64,000 nt of DNA. Source: Bretschneidera sinensis (lineage: Eukaryota; Streptophyta; Magnoliopsida; Brassicales; Akaniaceae). Positions 31,504 to 43,739 of this stretch are shown piece after piece. The stretch spans positions 107,386,400-107,450,399 of the forward strand of contig CM043700.1 in assembly GCA_023935145.1 (NCBI GenBank), read 5' to 3'. The notes beneath the pieces were generated by a model, which was not told where the DNA came from, did no database searches, and saw only the letters and a program-made list of their open reading frames with translations. The position numbers and the translations under genes are program-made. Each line of letters starts with the position of its first letter. Position 1 is the first letter of the stretch.

Positions 31504-34278
31504 GTATGTTTTATCTTATTCTTTTTCTTCTGAAATCTCACTCATTTTTCTCTACATGCTGTCATTTTGTCCCAATTTCTGCTTTTCTTTTTAGATTTTT
31601 TTTTTTGAAGAACTCCATTGTTTTACACATATTAACAATGATAAACCCATATTCTCCCTTATCTACAACCTAAAATGTAAAAACTCTGTTATTTGAACAA
31701 AATGTATTTTGTTGTACTTCTTTTTTCTTTCGTTAAATTGTTTAGAGATCTTTAGTTGGTCTGATGCTTTTCGCATAACTTATTTTGGTCATGGAGGTGA
31801 GGATTATTTCCCTAGATGATTGAAATTGATTAAACTGAAAGATATTATTCTCTTTTGAGAATCTAAGCCAAGAATCTGATCCATCTTATATATACTTTGA
31901 ATTTAGTGATTTTATTTTTTATAAGTATTTCATATATCTAGGATAGGTTTATTTGATGGAATATGTGGGTGGAGATTAAACTCATTGGATTTTATTTATT
32001 TGTGAATAATTTGTGGTCCATATATGAAATTCTGGCTTAATGATTTGTAGGCTGTGTTCTATTCAAGGTGAAGTTGAAGTTGAAAGTTAGCACTTATGGG
32101 TTTGTATAATCAATTTTCCTAAAGATGAATGATAGATTTAACTTCTTAATATGATATTTATTTGGATAAAGTAATTATTTTACATTGTTATGATGATTTT
32201 TGAATTGCCAGTATTATTTATGCTTGCTTAACATGTTACTTGTGTGCGCTGGCTGAATTCTCTGTGTTTGTTTAGCATGATGCTTATGTGTACTGCATAA
32301 TTTTGTAGTAACAGAGATAATGTGTAGTGTTATAGAAATGGAAGTGAGGATTATTTCCCTAGACGATCGAAGCTGATTAAAATGAGCCTAATTATGTATT
32401 TGTTTATTATTTAATGGATAAATCTAGTGGTTTTTAATGGATAAATCTCATTTATTTTTTCTAGGCTTCCGTATTGGGATTTTCTTGTTTCAACTCAGAG
32501 TGCTTGTCTGCATATCTTTATAATATGTGTTTCCCTTCATTTTAGCATTTTTTTTCCTTTTATTTTCTTTGTTTTATCAATGGTTAATATCATCATAATT
32601 AGGTGCTTGCAATGTGGATCAGGCAAACTTGCATTGCCTTATATAATTTATTCTGATAGTCCATGAAGCTGTTTAAGTGTTCAAATGCTAAAGTAGGGAG
32701 CACAGATTGTTGTGTTAAGTGTACTCAATGAAGCCATAGAAAAATTCAACAAGTTAAAGAATTTTAGTTCTATTTTAAAATTATCATAAATGTTTGTTTC
32801 CTAATTATCACTATTTAGATTTATTAGACATCTTCTTAAAACTAGGTCTTAAGGTTTATTGTTGGCTTTTTATCTAACCTGTTAGTGATTCATATTCCTA
32901 ATGGAAAATGGAATCATGAAATTTATGGTTTTGTGTCTTTACTCTTGACTTGAATGGCTCAGTAGAGCTAATGTTCAGCTCAAAAAAACTCTTATTTTTT
33001 GTTGTTTATGCTATGTGTATATTTGTTTGATTGTATATTAACTTAAGAGAAATCATAAAAGAATTAAAATTATGACCTTTAGATTCATCACTGAAGGCCT
33101 TTAGATTATCATGTCTTTGGTAAAAAATTTATTTGGGATAGTTAATATAGTTTTGGATAAAGTAAAGTGAGTTAAATTTGGTTGTGATCATGTTTGGTTT
33201 CTTAGAACCATAAAGAAACGCTACAAAAGGTGTCAATTTTTTGTTAATATAATATGATTATAAAGAATCTTTACAAGTTCATCATCATCTATAAGTAGAA
33301 TTTCTCCAAAAGCCATTAATTTCTTGAAAAAAAAATAGTAAACTGGATTCCTCCTTAAAGCTATGCCATATGTAAGTCCATTCCTCCTTAGGTTTTGGTT
33401 GAAATTAACATGCTTAAGTGTGTTAACAGAATCTTCTTTTCCTTTAATAACTTTCTATGCTATTTGTTTTAATTTTTTATTTATAGAAAAAGATTCTAAT
33501 TTGAATCTAAAACTACTAGACATGACTATCAATGACCTGTTTCTGAATTGTGGATAATGGTTCCATTTTTCAGTGGAATTGTAAATAAACCAGATAATCA
33601 AATGCACTATGTGAATTAAGTGTTTATAATGATGTTTTAAGTTCAATATCCGTACCACTAGACTTGTAAGCATTAATAATTTTCCCTAATTTTAATAACC
33701 TTTGATATATTTGCTAGACACTAATCAAGTAGTAGAAAATTAGGAATATTTTCTTGGAATTAGATCTTTGGATTAGAGTTTTCAAAAAGGTTTAACAAAT
33801 ATATCAAAAGTGATGATATGCTAGTGTATGAATTTGTTCCCTTAGCATGGTAAAGAATGTCCTGTATACTCCCTATGCTTAACGAGTTCTGTGGTTCTAG
33901 TTGATTAAGGAAACTATTGAAAAAAACTTATGTGATTTTGTGTTATTTTTCTAAATCGTATTATTTAGGTATGCTACATGTTTTGCTATTAAAACATTGT
34001 GCTATGCTCTGTTATGCATATGGGACTGCTTTTCAGATTTTGATTGTTAGAAATTTCCTTCCCTAATATGTTAATATGAATATTATTAGTATCAATAAAC
34101 TCTTATGCCTAAAGGGAGGGGGAAATGGGTGTTGTACCAATATCTGTTTGTGAGAATAAATGTTGATGTCAAATTTTAATCAAGAATATAGCATTGATGC
34201 AAATCCTTGTGCACATGTCAATGTTAGACAAGTATCTTACATATTGGGTGAGATATGGAATGTCTTAAGAAAATCTTC
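31504..34278. other. AT-rich sequence, possible intron
   Basis: No coding signature. One internal direct repeat is visible: GAGGTGAGGATTATTTCCCT at about 31794 recurs as GAAGTGAGGATTATTTCCCT at about 32341, with about 45 bases of similarity. Confidence 0.4.
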
Positions 34279-34925
34279 TGTAACGACCCATTCTGAGTAG
34301 GTCTTACTCGGAATAGTACAATTACTTTTAAGCACTGAGCACCTGGACCTATAATACAACATGCAAATCTCAATCTTTTCATCATACAATATATTCTTGC
34401 TATATGCATATATATTTCCACATTCCTTTATTCCATATACATTACATCTTGGTTATGACCAAGAATTTACACAAGATACAAATTTTAGATAAAACTACAT
34501 CTATGACAATTCAAAAACATATGCATTAATCTAAACTCCCAAACAAAACAGGGTGAGGATGTCTTGCATGAAAACCCATCTAAGGATACCATTCTCCTTA
34601 AATTTCTTGACTGACATTTTACAATTCTATTCAGTAGCCCTCCCTGAAATATTAAAAAGAAAAGAAATGAGCTAAAAGCTCATCGAGTAATCACATTACC
34701 CGAAGTAGTCGTTTTCAAGAAATTTCATCACTTTTTGAATGAATTCAATTCAATTGAAATCACAATTCATAGAGTCACAACTATATATATATAATTATTC
34801 TCATGCTCATCACAAGTAAAATAGTCCTTCCAAGAATATATTAAGACATCCAAAAATCAAAAAATTCAAACCAATACAAGAAAAAAATATTCATATTTAA
34901 CGTGATATCAAGTTAATTTCATACT

Positions 34926-34927
<2 letters not shown>

Positions 34928-34981
<54 letters not shown>
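34928..34981. repeat. (AT)n microsatellite
   Basis: About 26 uninterrupted AT dinucleotides. A second TA tract lies at 36845-36882. Confidence 0.95.
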
Positions 34982-34982
<1 letters not shown>

Positions 34983-35029
34983 CAATGGAGACGTCTTCCC
35001 ATGTACTGGTACATCAAACATTGTATTAT

Positions 35030-35185
35030 CCATCCACTCGATTCTATCTTTCTTTTTATTTCCACTCGGTTACATATTACTTTCCACTTCCACTCGGTTC
35101 CATATTAATTTTCACTTCTATTCAATTCTATATTACTTTTCACATCCACTCCCTATTACTTTCCACTTTCACTCGGTTCGTTATT
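35030..35185. repeat. About 35-bp degenerate tandem repeat
   Basis: Four to five imperfect units of the form CCACTCGGTTCCATATTACTTTT, inside the solo LTR. Confidence 0.65.
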
Positions 35186-36841
35186 ATCATCAAGGAGTTC
35201 AAATCCTATCAAACATAATTCATAATACAAGCAATTTATCAATATAATTCTATCAACTCATTCACATCCAAATTTACTTTGAAACACATATCAAGACATA
35301 TCATTAATTGTTTCTTGGTTATCAAATACACATTTATTCACCACGCTTACTAAGAGTAAAATGAAAGCTCACATTTGATATGCCAAAAGCTAGTTTTGAG
35401 CTATTTCCTTGCCTTTAGCACGTTCTCCAACCACGCCTAAAGATTCTACCATTTAGTATAACAATCCAAGAAGTATATATGAAATTAATATTTATCTTTA
35501 TCAAGTAACTACAAGAAACAATCAAAATAATACTATATCACAAGATTCCTTTTCTTTGCCTACTTTTCTTGATTCTTTCTTTCCTTTCTTATCAAATTTG
35601 AAGTTCATATCTCATGAAATGATGTTTAATTTACTCAAAAACTCTTCCAATTCAAGGAAACCATACCAATCTAATAATCTTTATACCACCAAGATTTTAA
35701 ACTCACATATTTAACATTTTTCAAATACTAACTTAGATTAATTCACATAAACTCCAAAATACTCATCTAATAGAATTCTTCCCAAACTTTAGCTTTATTA
35801 CTAAAAAACCTTCTAACTCAAGAAATTCATTTAGTTCCAACAAGTATTATACTTCAAAATCTTAGTCTTACATATCTAAAAATACTCAATCACAAACTTA
35901 ATTTATTTCATGCTATAATTCAATATTGACTCAAGATTTCCAAATTTAAAGGTAACAGGAATTTAATTTTCTCAAAAACTTTCATCCAAAATTTATTATC
36001 TTAACAATTTCCAAGAAAATTTTAAACTCTATCAAGAAAGCTCTCAAATTTATGAAATTGAATCAAATCCAACTAAACCAATACTCTCCTAGGCTTCAAC
36101 TTTCATATTTTATAATACTTATAACTCAAATCAAACTCCAACATCATAAATCTCCAAGATAATTTAAGAATTTCTTCACAATTTCTCCCAACTTCAAGTA
36201 ATTCAAACTAAATCAATTTAAATCCAAATTAATCCAAACAAATCTTAAAGTTCAACTTTCTTAAGTATATTATAACTTAGAATAGGTTAGAAAATGATTA
36301 TACCTCAAATTTTCCTCAAAAATAGCCAAGGGAAAGCAAAATAGGAAGGATTTCCATCTAGCATGTGGGGCCCACACGCCGTCATGCGCCACTTATGGTG
36401 CCCAATCTCCTGCATCGTCCTCTTCCTCTAGCTTCCAATAGTTTCCTACAAAGTTTGAGCTAAAATAAAGTGGGAAAAAGTTGGGGTTTTCTGTCAAAAA
36501 AAATAAGAAAATTTTCTGCCTCTCTCACTTTCTGCTGCCCCAAAGTTCCAAGAAGAAAAAAGAGTGGTTTACTATTTTCTTAGGTCTTTAGGTTTATATA
36601 TAACCACTAACACCAATACTTTTACATTTTTCCCCTTCCCTAGTTTCTTTATTTTAATTACAAACCGTTTCCCCCTTTTTTCCAACTAATTATACTAAGG
36701 CCCAAGAGTTTTATCTATAACTAATTCTCTATAATTTAAACTTAGGCTTTATACAAATACTTCTATTTATCTTATGTCTATTTTACTCTTCATAATATAA
36801 GTCATACACATGTTTGACACGCAAATTTAATTAAAATCATC

Positions 36842-36885
<44 letters not shown>

Positions 36886-37354
36886 AGAAAATAATTTCGA
36901 ACTCTATATCTTTTTACACTATAATTTATGTTGTTGTTAAGTACTTTGTTGGCAAATTGTATAATACCTGCATTTTGAATGATAGAAGAGAGTTAAGATG
37001 GATTCATGAACTATGTGTAGGTCTTTAAATATCTATGAACTAGTCTTTGACATGCATGCTTAGGACATGAAAAAACAATGCAAAAACACTATGGTATTAT
37101 CATGAATATTTAAGAAAATGCTAGAGAAAGAAGAATATTAAACCAAAAAAGGGACAATTGTGTGTAGTATGTAACTTGAACAGGAATTAGTGGTCACTGA
37201 ATTAGTGAACAATACTGATTTGTATTGTTTCAACTATTAGCATATGCAAACATGTTACTTCCTTTTCAGATTAGCATATTTTCTTTGACTTTACTCGGTT
37301 CCTAAGGGCATGTTTAGATTTTATTATTTCTTCCCTTCTTTTTCATTATTGTAG

Positions 37355-38560
37355 AAAGTGACTTGAAAAAGAAAAACATGAAGTTAGAGATTAGAAGCTA
37401 CAGTATATGCAGCTGTAGGCATCCCGTGAAGGTGGTCACTTCATGGATGAATCTCAACCCTAGCCGTCGATTTTATGCATATCGTGATCATGGTCTCCCT
37501 AACTCTTGTCAGTGCTTCTCTTGGATCGATCCAACCATAAATCAAAAATCGAAACATGTTATTCCTGATTTTTTGTAAAAAAATTCAAATTTGGAGAAGA
37601 AGCAAACATCTTCATTAGGAAGGTCTTCAAGTTGTGAACTGTCTATTCAACTTCATGGGACCTGGAAAGAAAAAGATGGATAAACTAAATATGATGATGA
37701 GGCTATTAGCTATAAAAAAATATGGGCATAAGAATATTTTAATTTGTTGTAGCTATGTTTGGGCATGGGTCTTGATTATGATTTTACTCGTAGGATTTTT
37801 AATTTTGTTGTTGGTTATGCTAAGTGAGCCTTCTGGAATGAAACATTGCTTACTTTAGTTGCAATTGGTATTTTTTTGGGTTTGTTGATGCCGATTTCAG
37901 AATAAGTGATCCTACGAGAGTAACAAAGCACCTGCGCACACCAGAAACATAGAAAAAAGCTACAAGTCACTGGAAGGGGTTATGCCTCCAGGCTGACTCT
38001 CTAATGCTTAAGTCAGTATCTGGAGATAAGAGAATAAGAAATCAAGAATTGTACGGAGAATTGTGTTGTACCAGGGAAATAGTGGGAATCCTCTTTATAT
38101 AATACTTGGGGGTTAAGTCTATTACTAGAAATAATGGTGGAAAATAATTTTGTTCAATAATTGTAATAATGTCATGTGTGATTATAAGTAAAAATACAAT
38201 AATTTACTTAGATTTAATGTCGGGAGTAATTATCGTGGGGTAATTAATGTGGCTGGTCAAAATATGCTAGAATATCTAAGGGTTAAACGTTAGATGTGAA
38301 CATATCATTTTGCTTATGTCACGTGTACGTGTACGATTAGCCGTTTAACTGAGCTCAAGAAATTATACTTTAGCCTTGAAGGGCGCCATGTGTCGATACG
38401 TCATTAGCAGAATGTAATTCCCTACATCAGGGTTTGTTATGGTGTTTATGGATATGATTTTGTTGGTTTAGTAGTGTCTTTTGTTGCAAACCCTTCTTGT
38501 TAGTGAGGGTTGAGATTTTTTAATGCAGTTTGAACCTAGATTTCAATGGAATAAATGATC
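37355..38560 (+). pseudogene. GRF-type zinc finger protein, degraded
   Basis: An ATG at 37378 opens 66 codons to a TAA at 37576. The protein has the zf-GRF signature: C11-x-C13, T-S-W at 21-23, N-P-S-R-R-F-Y at 27-33, then C44-x-C46-F-S-W-I-D-P at 46-52. The Cys expected after R-R-F-Y-x is Tyr35, so a zinc ligand is lost. Family members normally continue into a linker and a C-terminal membrane segment. Here that part exists after the TAA (same frame to about 37680, then a frame change), ending in a hydrophobic stretch in 37634-37858. A poly(A) signal AATAAA lies at 38550. The 3' part is interrupted by the element 37886-38429. The real gene would be a small membrane-anchored GRF protein of unknown role; this copy looks dead. 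Confidence 0.6.
37878..38437. mobile_element. 544-bp element with 8-bp TSD
   Basis: The element 37886-38429 has inverted ends TGATG...CATCA and is flanked by an exact 8-bp duplication GGGTTTGT (37878-37885 and 38430-38437). It encodes nothing. An 8-bp TSD suggests hAT-type integration, but the TG...CA ends and TATAATAC-like box inside are LTR-like. It is inserted in the GRF pseudogene 3' end. Confidence 0.65.
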
Positions 38561-38894
38561 TTTATTCTAACATAATCAGTTACATGAATGAGAGTATTTG
38601 GTGTGTACTAGAGAAATATATTTAGTAAAATTGAGAAATAAAATTAATATAGATTAAAAAAATTAAAGTAAAAACTAAAAACAATTGTCAAAAAGTGTAT
38701 CCAAATAGTTTCTTATTTTCAAAACAGTTTTAAAAATAAATTATCCAAATAATTTTTCATTGTTTTTTGTTTTTAAAAACTATTTTCAAGTTACAGTTAC
38801 CTAAATATATTTTCTTTTGAAAACATCAAAAAAATGTTTTTTATTTTCATTTATGAAAACTGATAACTGAAAACCCAATCCAAACATACCCCTA

Positions 38895-39609
38895 TTGGTT
38901 GACAAAAAATACCAAGAGTGGGCTCACCACTCTAAACATGTAAACTCAAACACATGAATTGTTGGCGGTTGAGATTGAAAAGAAGATAGGTATAGATAAG
39001 ATTCTAGTCAAAGATGAAGAATTAGATTAATCTAAAATTTAACTTTAAATAAAAATATATATTTATATGGGTATTGAATATTATTTCATAGAGTATGGAA
39101 ATGTAAATCCATGTGAACTCTATTTATGAACCTAGACAAGATGGTGGCTAAATTTATCTTCTAAAAAGAAAGGAATTCAGTTGGAGGCAAGATGATATGA
39201 TTGGATTGAAGAAGACACAATTCTTCCAACACTCCCCTATAAATATGAGAGAGCTCAATCAACATAGAGAATAAAGGAAAAAGCTCTGAAATTTTATCGA
39301 TTTTAATAGCTATATTTGCTCTAGCCTAGAAAATTGTATTCGTATTGTAGAAATTATAGTGATGAAGAATAGGTAAGAAATATATTATCTTCACTTTTCT
39401 GTTGAAATCTCTATAGCCTAAAAAGGATTTTATAATGAAATAATTATTTCTTCATGTTTTGTTCCTTTTTATTGCTTTATTTTATCAGATGTTATAATAT
39501 CTGTATAATTAACGATTAAGAATTTTCTTGATTGGGAGTAGGTTCCCTAAAATCCCTAATTTCCAAAGAATTCTTTTCTTCTCTACAAACACAAACAAAC
39601 ATGTTAACA
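38895..39609 (+). repeat. Tat 3' LTR, right part (proposed)
   Basis: Contains a TATA box CCCTATAAATATG at 39235-39247, a poly(A) signal AATAAAG near 39272, and ends ATGTTAACA. These are LTR features, and the terminal TGTTAACA mirrors the LTR start at 30644. Joined with 30644-31072 the LTR would be about 1.14 kb. The join across the 7.8 kb unit is inference. Confidence 0.45.
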
Positions 39610-39999
39610 GTCATCATCGATGGAATTTCGTCGGTGAAACTATTTTTTTTAAACAAATGGTTTTTTATATATTTAAAAAAATATTTATATATAATTTTTA
39701 AATCATATTATCTGAACAACATTAATAAAAAAGAGTTGTATACTCCTCAAATAAATCTCATATAGCTTTTGTTATTGATATAATATTTAGTTCAAATAAG
39801 TATATTAGCACTAGGAAAAGAAATTTTGATCCACCCAAACATGGACACAGGCTAATTTAGAAAAATCAATATTTACTTCTTTTCAAATAAAAAAGAGAAT
39901 ATTAGAATAAAGAAAATTAGTTTTAATACTACTGAAACGCTAAAAATAAGAATCTTTCATATTTACTTAAAGCTTCATCGAAGATCAAAGCTCTTAATT
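39610..39999. other. No gene seen
   Basis: AT-rich sequence between the proposed Tat LTR end and the hAT-like element. No domain or repeat recognised. Confidence 0.5.
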
Positions 40000-41182
40000 G
40001 TAACATCTAGAGATGAGCATGGGTTGGGTTAGCCTAAAAATTGAACCTCCCAATCATACCAAGTTGGAAAAATCTCAACCCAACCTAACCCATGAACCTA
40101 TCTAATCTCAACTCAACCCAACCTAATCCATTCTAATCGGTTTAGGCCACTGGGTTAATATATTTTTTTTACTAAAATATTAAATCATACATATTACATA
40201 ACAAAAAAAATATTCTACTAAATCCAAAACCAAATCCATGTTTGATTGTACTCATGTTTGATGCAATATATGAGAAATTGAAGGACTATGATACATGTTT
40301 GATTGTAATATATGAGAAATTCAAATACCCATTTAGAGTAAACTGTTATTTACAAGAGAAGCAGAATGCCCTAATAAGATTATAGTATTTTTTTAAATGC
40401 AAAAAGAGAATTTTTATTTATTATATTAAGATATAACCATCTTGACAGAAATATAAGCACAACTTTAAACATAGGGAGTAAAAGAACTAGTTGAACAATT
40501 ATTGAAAATCTTCCCCAAAGCCCAATTAAACCACTATTCAAAACTCTCCCAAAACATCAACTACAATAGATCATATAAATCCCAACCCTTACAAACATCA
40601 CAACAGCAACCCAAACTTAAAACCACGTAATCACCCCTTACACACAATACACGAAGAGAATGGGAAAGACCACAAATCTATTGTATTTGCAAACCTCAAG
40701 AAACAGATAAAGAGAAAGGGAAATACCTTACTTTGTTGAAGTAGGGAGCTCTGTCAAAGTCAATCGCAACGAGAGAGAAGAAGCAAGAAGGGACTAAAGA
40801 GATCATGAATGAGAGATAGTCTAGGGTTTCAAGTGAGCAATTCTTACTTCTTAGAATTCTAACTTCTTTTTTTTTTTCAAAATGCGCATTATAGTATTGT
40901 CAAATTACACAGCTATGATAGCATCAATATGACATGTTTGGACTTTGAAGTATCTGTTACATATAATTTTACACACTAGTAGCTAGAATGACATTTTATA
41001 AGCATATATTTTACAATTATACTATAATTATTTATACACTATTTTATATTCAATAAATATAAAATATATAACTATATATTTGATCAGGTTACCAGTTTGG
41101 GTTGGGTTGAAAATTTTGAACCCATGACCTAACCCAACTTATCAGGTTCAAAAAAAATTTCATGTTCACCCCTAGTAACATC
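40000..41182. mobile_element. Non-autonomous hAT-like element
   Basis: The element 40008-41174 has ends TAGAGATGAGCATG and (reverse complement) TAGGGGTGAACATG, followed on both sides by GGGTTGGGTT-rich subterminal repeats. An exact 8-bp TSD GTAACATC flanks it (40000-40007 and 41175-41182). TAGGG-type ends plus 8-bp TSD are standard for hAT. No transposase is encoded in its 1167 bp. Confidence 0.85.
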
Positions 41183-43455
41183 TTCTAGATTGGGGTTAAG
41201 ATTTACATCTTGCACACATGAGAAGCAACATATGCAATCAACCCATAATGCTTACTCTTGGAGACAAATGAATGCTGCAACAACAAATAGAATTCAGATT
41301 AAGAATATAGGTCAAAAAGATTAATAATAGTCATGAAAACAAAAATAGATTATGCCAGCACATTAAAATAGTTGAGAGAAAGAGAGGAAGGAAAGAAAAA
41401 AACACAACAAAAAAAAAATGGCCTAAGACGATGTTTTTTTTTCGCATTTAATTATGCTTATAAAAATTCAGAAAACTACTAGCGTAGATTCAGACTTCAT
41501 ATCGAAATGCATAACATACTCGATGTTATTGGAATCTAAAAGTAAAGAAAGCTCTATAATCTAGAATCTTTCCTCCATTTTCCAAGTCAAGTATAACAGA
41601 AGAGAGGAAAAAAAATAGAACATAAGAGATCAGTTCAATCTAACAATACAATGTGTTATGAAATAGTAAGGTTAGAGGAGAAATTATGAGTAACGAAAGA
41701 AATTAGACAAATGAAAATTAAAATTCCTCTTCTAATTTTCAGTTCCATTAATCAGTCCATGAAACTGTTTTATATTTTTTAAGAGTAAAATATCATTACG
41801 AGAACAACCAAACTTAGCAAATACATAGGAAGTTCATAAATCTCTTATCTTATTAGACAATAATATTGTATTCATCTTACTACTTATACATTCCCGTTTC
41901 AAGACATGCAAAATTTAAAAAAGCAAAAACTAGCATAGTCCATTCATTATGTGTGGGCTTATATATGAACCAAAAACTTGAATTCTCTTTATGAGAAAGA
42001 GAGAAGGAGATAGATGTAGAGAGGAAGAAGATAATGCAACTTTACGTAAGTATATGCCCTCAAAAGGATATGATTAAAAATCATTAAGAAATTTTGAGCA
42101 TATATAAGCTGCAAAGTGTAATTTATTATACCTAAACCTCTTAATTGGACTATATGCATTAGGTAAGACTTGTAGTTCAGGTTGAAAGGAGAGGAATGCT
42201 CTTATTTTTCCTTTACTTTAGGGCAAATCAACATAAAGAAAGAAGGTCTTAAAACATCTATTTTTAATTTTTTAAGAGACAACTATGGACAATACCTTTT
42301 TTCAAGAGACATGAAACTAAATCAAGGTTAGCCCAATGAACGAATTTGTAGTCTTTAGTTTCCTCATTTCCATTTTATTTCATGTTTTTCGATCAATTTT
42401 CTTGTTCACAATCTAGTTATGTTTATCTCAGTTTCAACCTGATTAGTGATTCATCCTGCAGAACTCTAATAAAATTTGATGAACGATGAAATGGATTTAG
42501 CAATTTTGTATAAAAAAAATTATGTTGCACGTGCCCAGATTTGGCTATCTATGAATCAATCAAGTATCTAATAAAGTCATTATTCAGCCTGTAAAATTAA
42601 ACTATTATAAAATCAAAACCATTTCAAAAGAATTCATTAAAATCACAACAATCTCATAATTCTAAATGCGCTGGCAGTAGCACAGGTTGTTCTGTTGCTT
42701 TCACTAGGTTGATAATCCACATAAAAAAGGGAAAAAGGAGGAAAGCTAAAATAATATCATATCAATGAAATTCTGATGAACTAACATGAAATAATATTTC
42801 TTCACAAATATAAAAAAAAAAAATGAAGGTTTGTACCTATTAATAAAGATTAGGTGAACCAAACATTTTCTCTTACCCATGTATCTAAAACTTGCGTAAA
42901 ACAAACATGATTTATGTCCTCTAGGCTAAATTTTTAGCTCATAGTTCCCTACATATGGCTTTAATGCACACTTCAACTCATCCATGCTCTAAAGTTAGCA
43001 CATACTTAGCACTCATAATAAATTGTTCATTACAAAATCCATTACATAAGATATCAAACATCACATAAGAAAGAAAGGCATCGATTCTACTTATTGAAAA
43101 TCTACGCTATCTTGTTGCTACTTGCACTGATAGCTGTATAAGCTACCCTATGGCTGCCTGCATTAGTAGTACCATAGGCTGCCATATGAACTTAAGCAAA
43201 AGATAACAAAAAGAAAAATATTTTCAAGCAACTACTCAAGTTAGAATTGAAGTCTATGAAAATTAAAATTTTACAAATCTAATATAAATACAAATGAGGG
43301 AAGCATTCAAAAGTTCTAAAGATATATTGTAGAAATAATATAAGCACAAAAAACACATGTGGGCACTGCCTTGTTGTTGCCTGCACTGGCAGCAGCACAT
43401 GTTGCTTTGCTACTGAATCAATCATCGAACTCTCCTTCAATGTCAATCCTCACCC
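41183..43455. other. AT-rich intergenic, no gene seen
   Basis: No coding signature. A GC-richer phrase resembling GCACTGGCAGCAGCACATGT recurs with changes at about 42668, 43120 and 43382, each time next to GTTGCT, so a short dispersed repeat is present. Its source is unknown. Confidence 0.45.
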
Positions 43456-43739
43456 TCTAATGACCCAACCTCTAACTTGGCATAATATTGTCCGTTTTGG
43501 CACACCAAATCTCATGGCTTTAAAATATATTGTGCAAGTGGAGATGACAATCACTTATAAAGAACTCAATCACTTCCTCTCTAGCCGATGCGGGATACCA
43601 AAACTTGACCCTCATCTTGGGGCATCACAATCTCCCCTCTTTTGGGCACAACATCCTCACTTTATTGTGTGGTCCACATTCGGTAACCCATTGGTTAAAA
43701 TCACTAGTCAGGATTTTGAGAGTTGGCTCTAATATCATT
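43456..43739 (-). mobile_element. TRIM-like unit: one LTR plus internal PBS/PPT
   Basis: On the minus strand: iMet-like PBS TGATATTAGAGCC (43725-43737), a 110-base spacer, a polypurine tract AAAGAGGGGAGAT, then a 174-bp LTR from TGTGATGCCCC (43629) to about 43456, with CCCGCATCGG and a CTTTATAAG TATA-like box. Tiny LTRs with a PBS and PPT but no genes are TRIM elements. The other LTR is absent; a copia LTR stands in its place. Confidence 0.5.

Larger units (their letters stand above)
34279..36900 (-). repeat. Tekay-like solo LTR
   Basis: The plus-strand start TGTAACGACCCATTCTGAGT matches the reverse complement of the Tekay LTR end in style (TGTAACAACCCATCCT). A minus-strand TATA box, TATATATAAACC, lies near 36593-36604, about 300 bases from the presumed LTR start, again as in the Tekay LTR. 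No gag or pol flanks it. The right end is not resolved because of a TA microsatellite (36845-36882) and no clear TSD was found. Confidence 0.55.
31073..38891. mobile_element. 7.8 kb unit with DNA-transposon-like ends
   Basis: The left end reads GGGCATGCTTAGTTAG and the reverse complement of the right end reads GGGTATGTTTGGATTG. Both are followed by T-rich subterminal sequence with CAGTTTTTAAAACTATTTTC-like blocks. CTA flanks both sides (31070-31072 and 38892-38894), as a 3-bp PIF/Harbinger-type target duplication would. No transposase is recognised. The interior holds a GRF-zinc-finger pseudogene, a solo LTR and a 544-bp element. Ends and TSD are short, so this is a candidate. An alternative left end with a similar 15-mer exists at 37310. 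Confidence 0.4.
7156..39609 (+). mobile_element. Tat/Ogre-type Ty3/gypsy element split by nested insertions
   Basis: Pieces that belong together: 7156-7170 and 12672-12885 (integrase finger), 19498-20360 (integrase core), 20361-20933 and 29864-30643 (repetitive 3' region), 30644-31072 and probably 38895-39609 (3' LTR). The frame or repeat unit resumes exactly across each insertion. The integrase style (I-D-F-V-K-R-C-Q-x-C finger) and the 3' hairpin repeats fit the Tat/Ogre lineage. The left part, including RT, is not seen and probably lies left of the window beyond the Tekay insertion. Several stops show it is inactive. Confidence 0.7.

Noticed and set aside
31270..31533. 87-residue frame that looks like a secreted or membrane protein
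   Set aside because: Composition is explained by a C/T-rich leader; a good splice donor sits at its end. Kept only as a possible UTR exon.
37609..37613. ACA followed by TCTTC as the distant end and TSD of the solo LTR starting at 34279
   Set aside because: It would put the GRF coding sequence inside the LTR and make it 3.3 kb; a 5-bp match is expected by chance over this distance.
37310..38891. GGGCATGTTTAGATT at 37310 as left end of a 1.6 kb element ending at 38891
   Set aside because: End similarity is good, but flanks differ (TAA versus CTA) and the LTR split is explained better by 31073. Not excluded.
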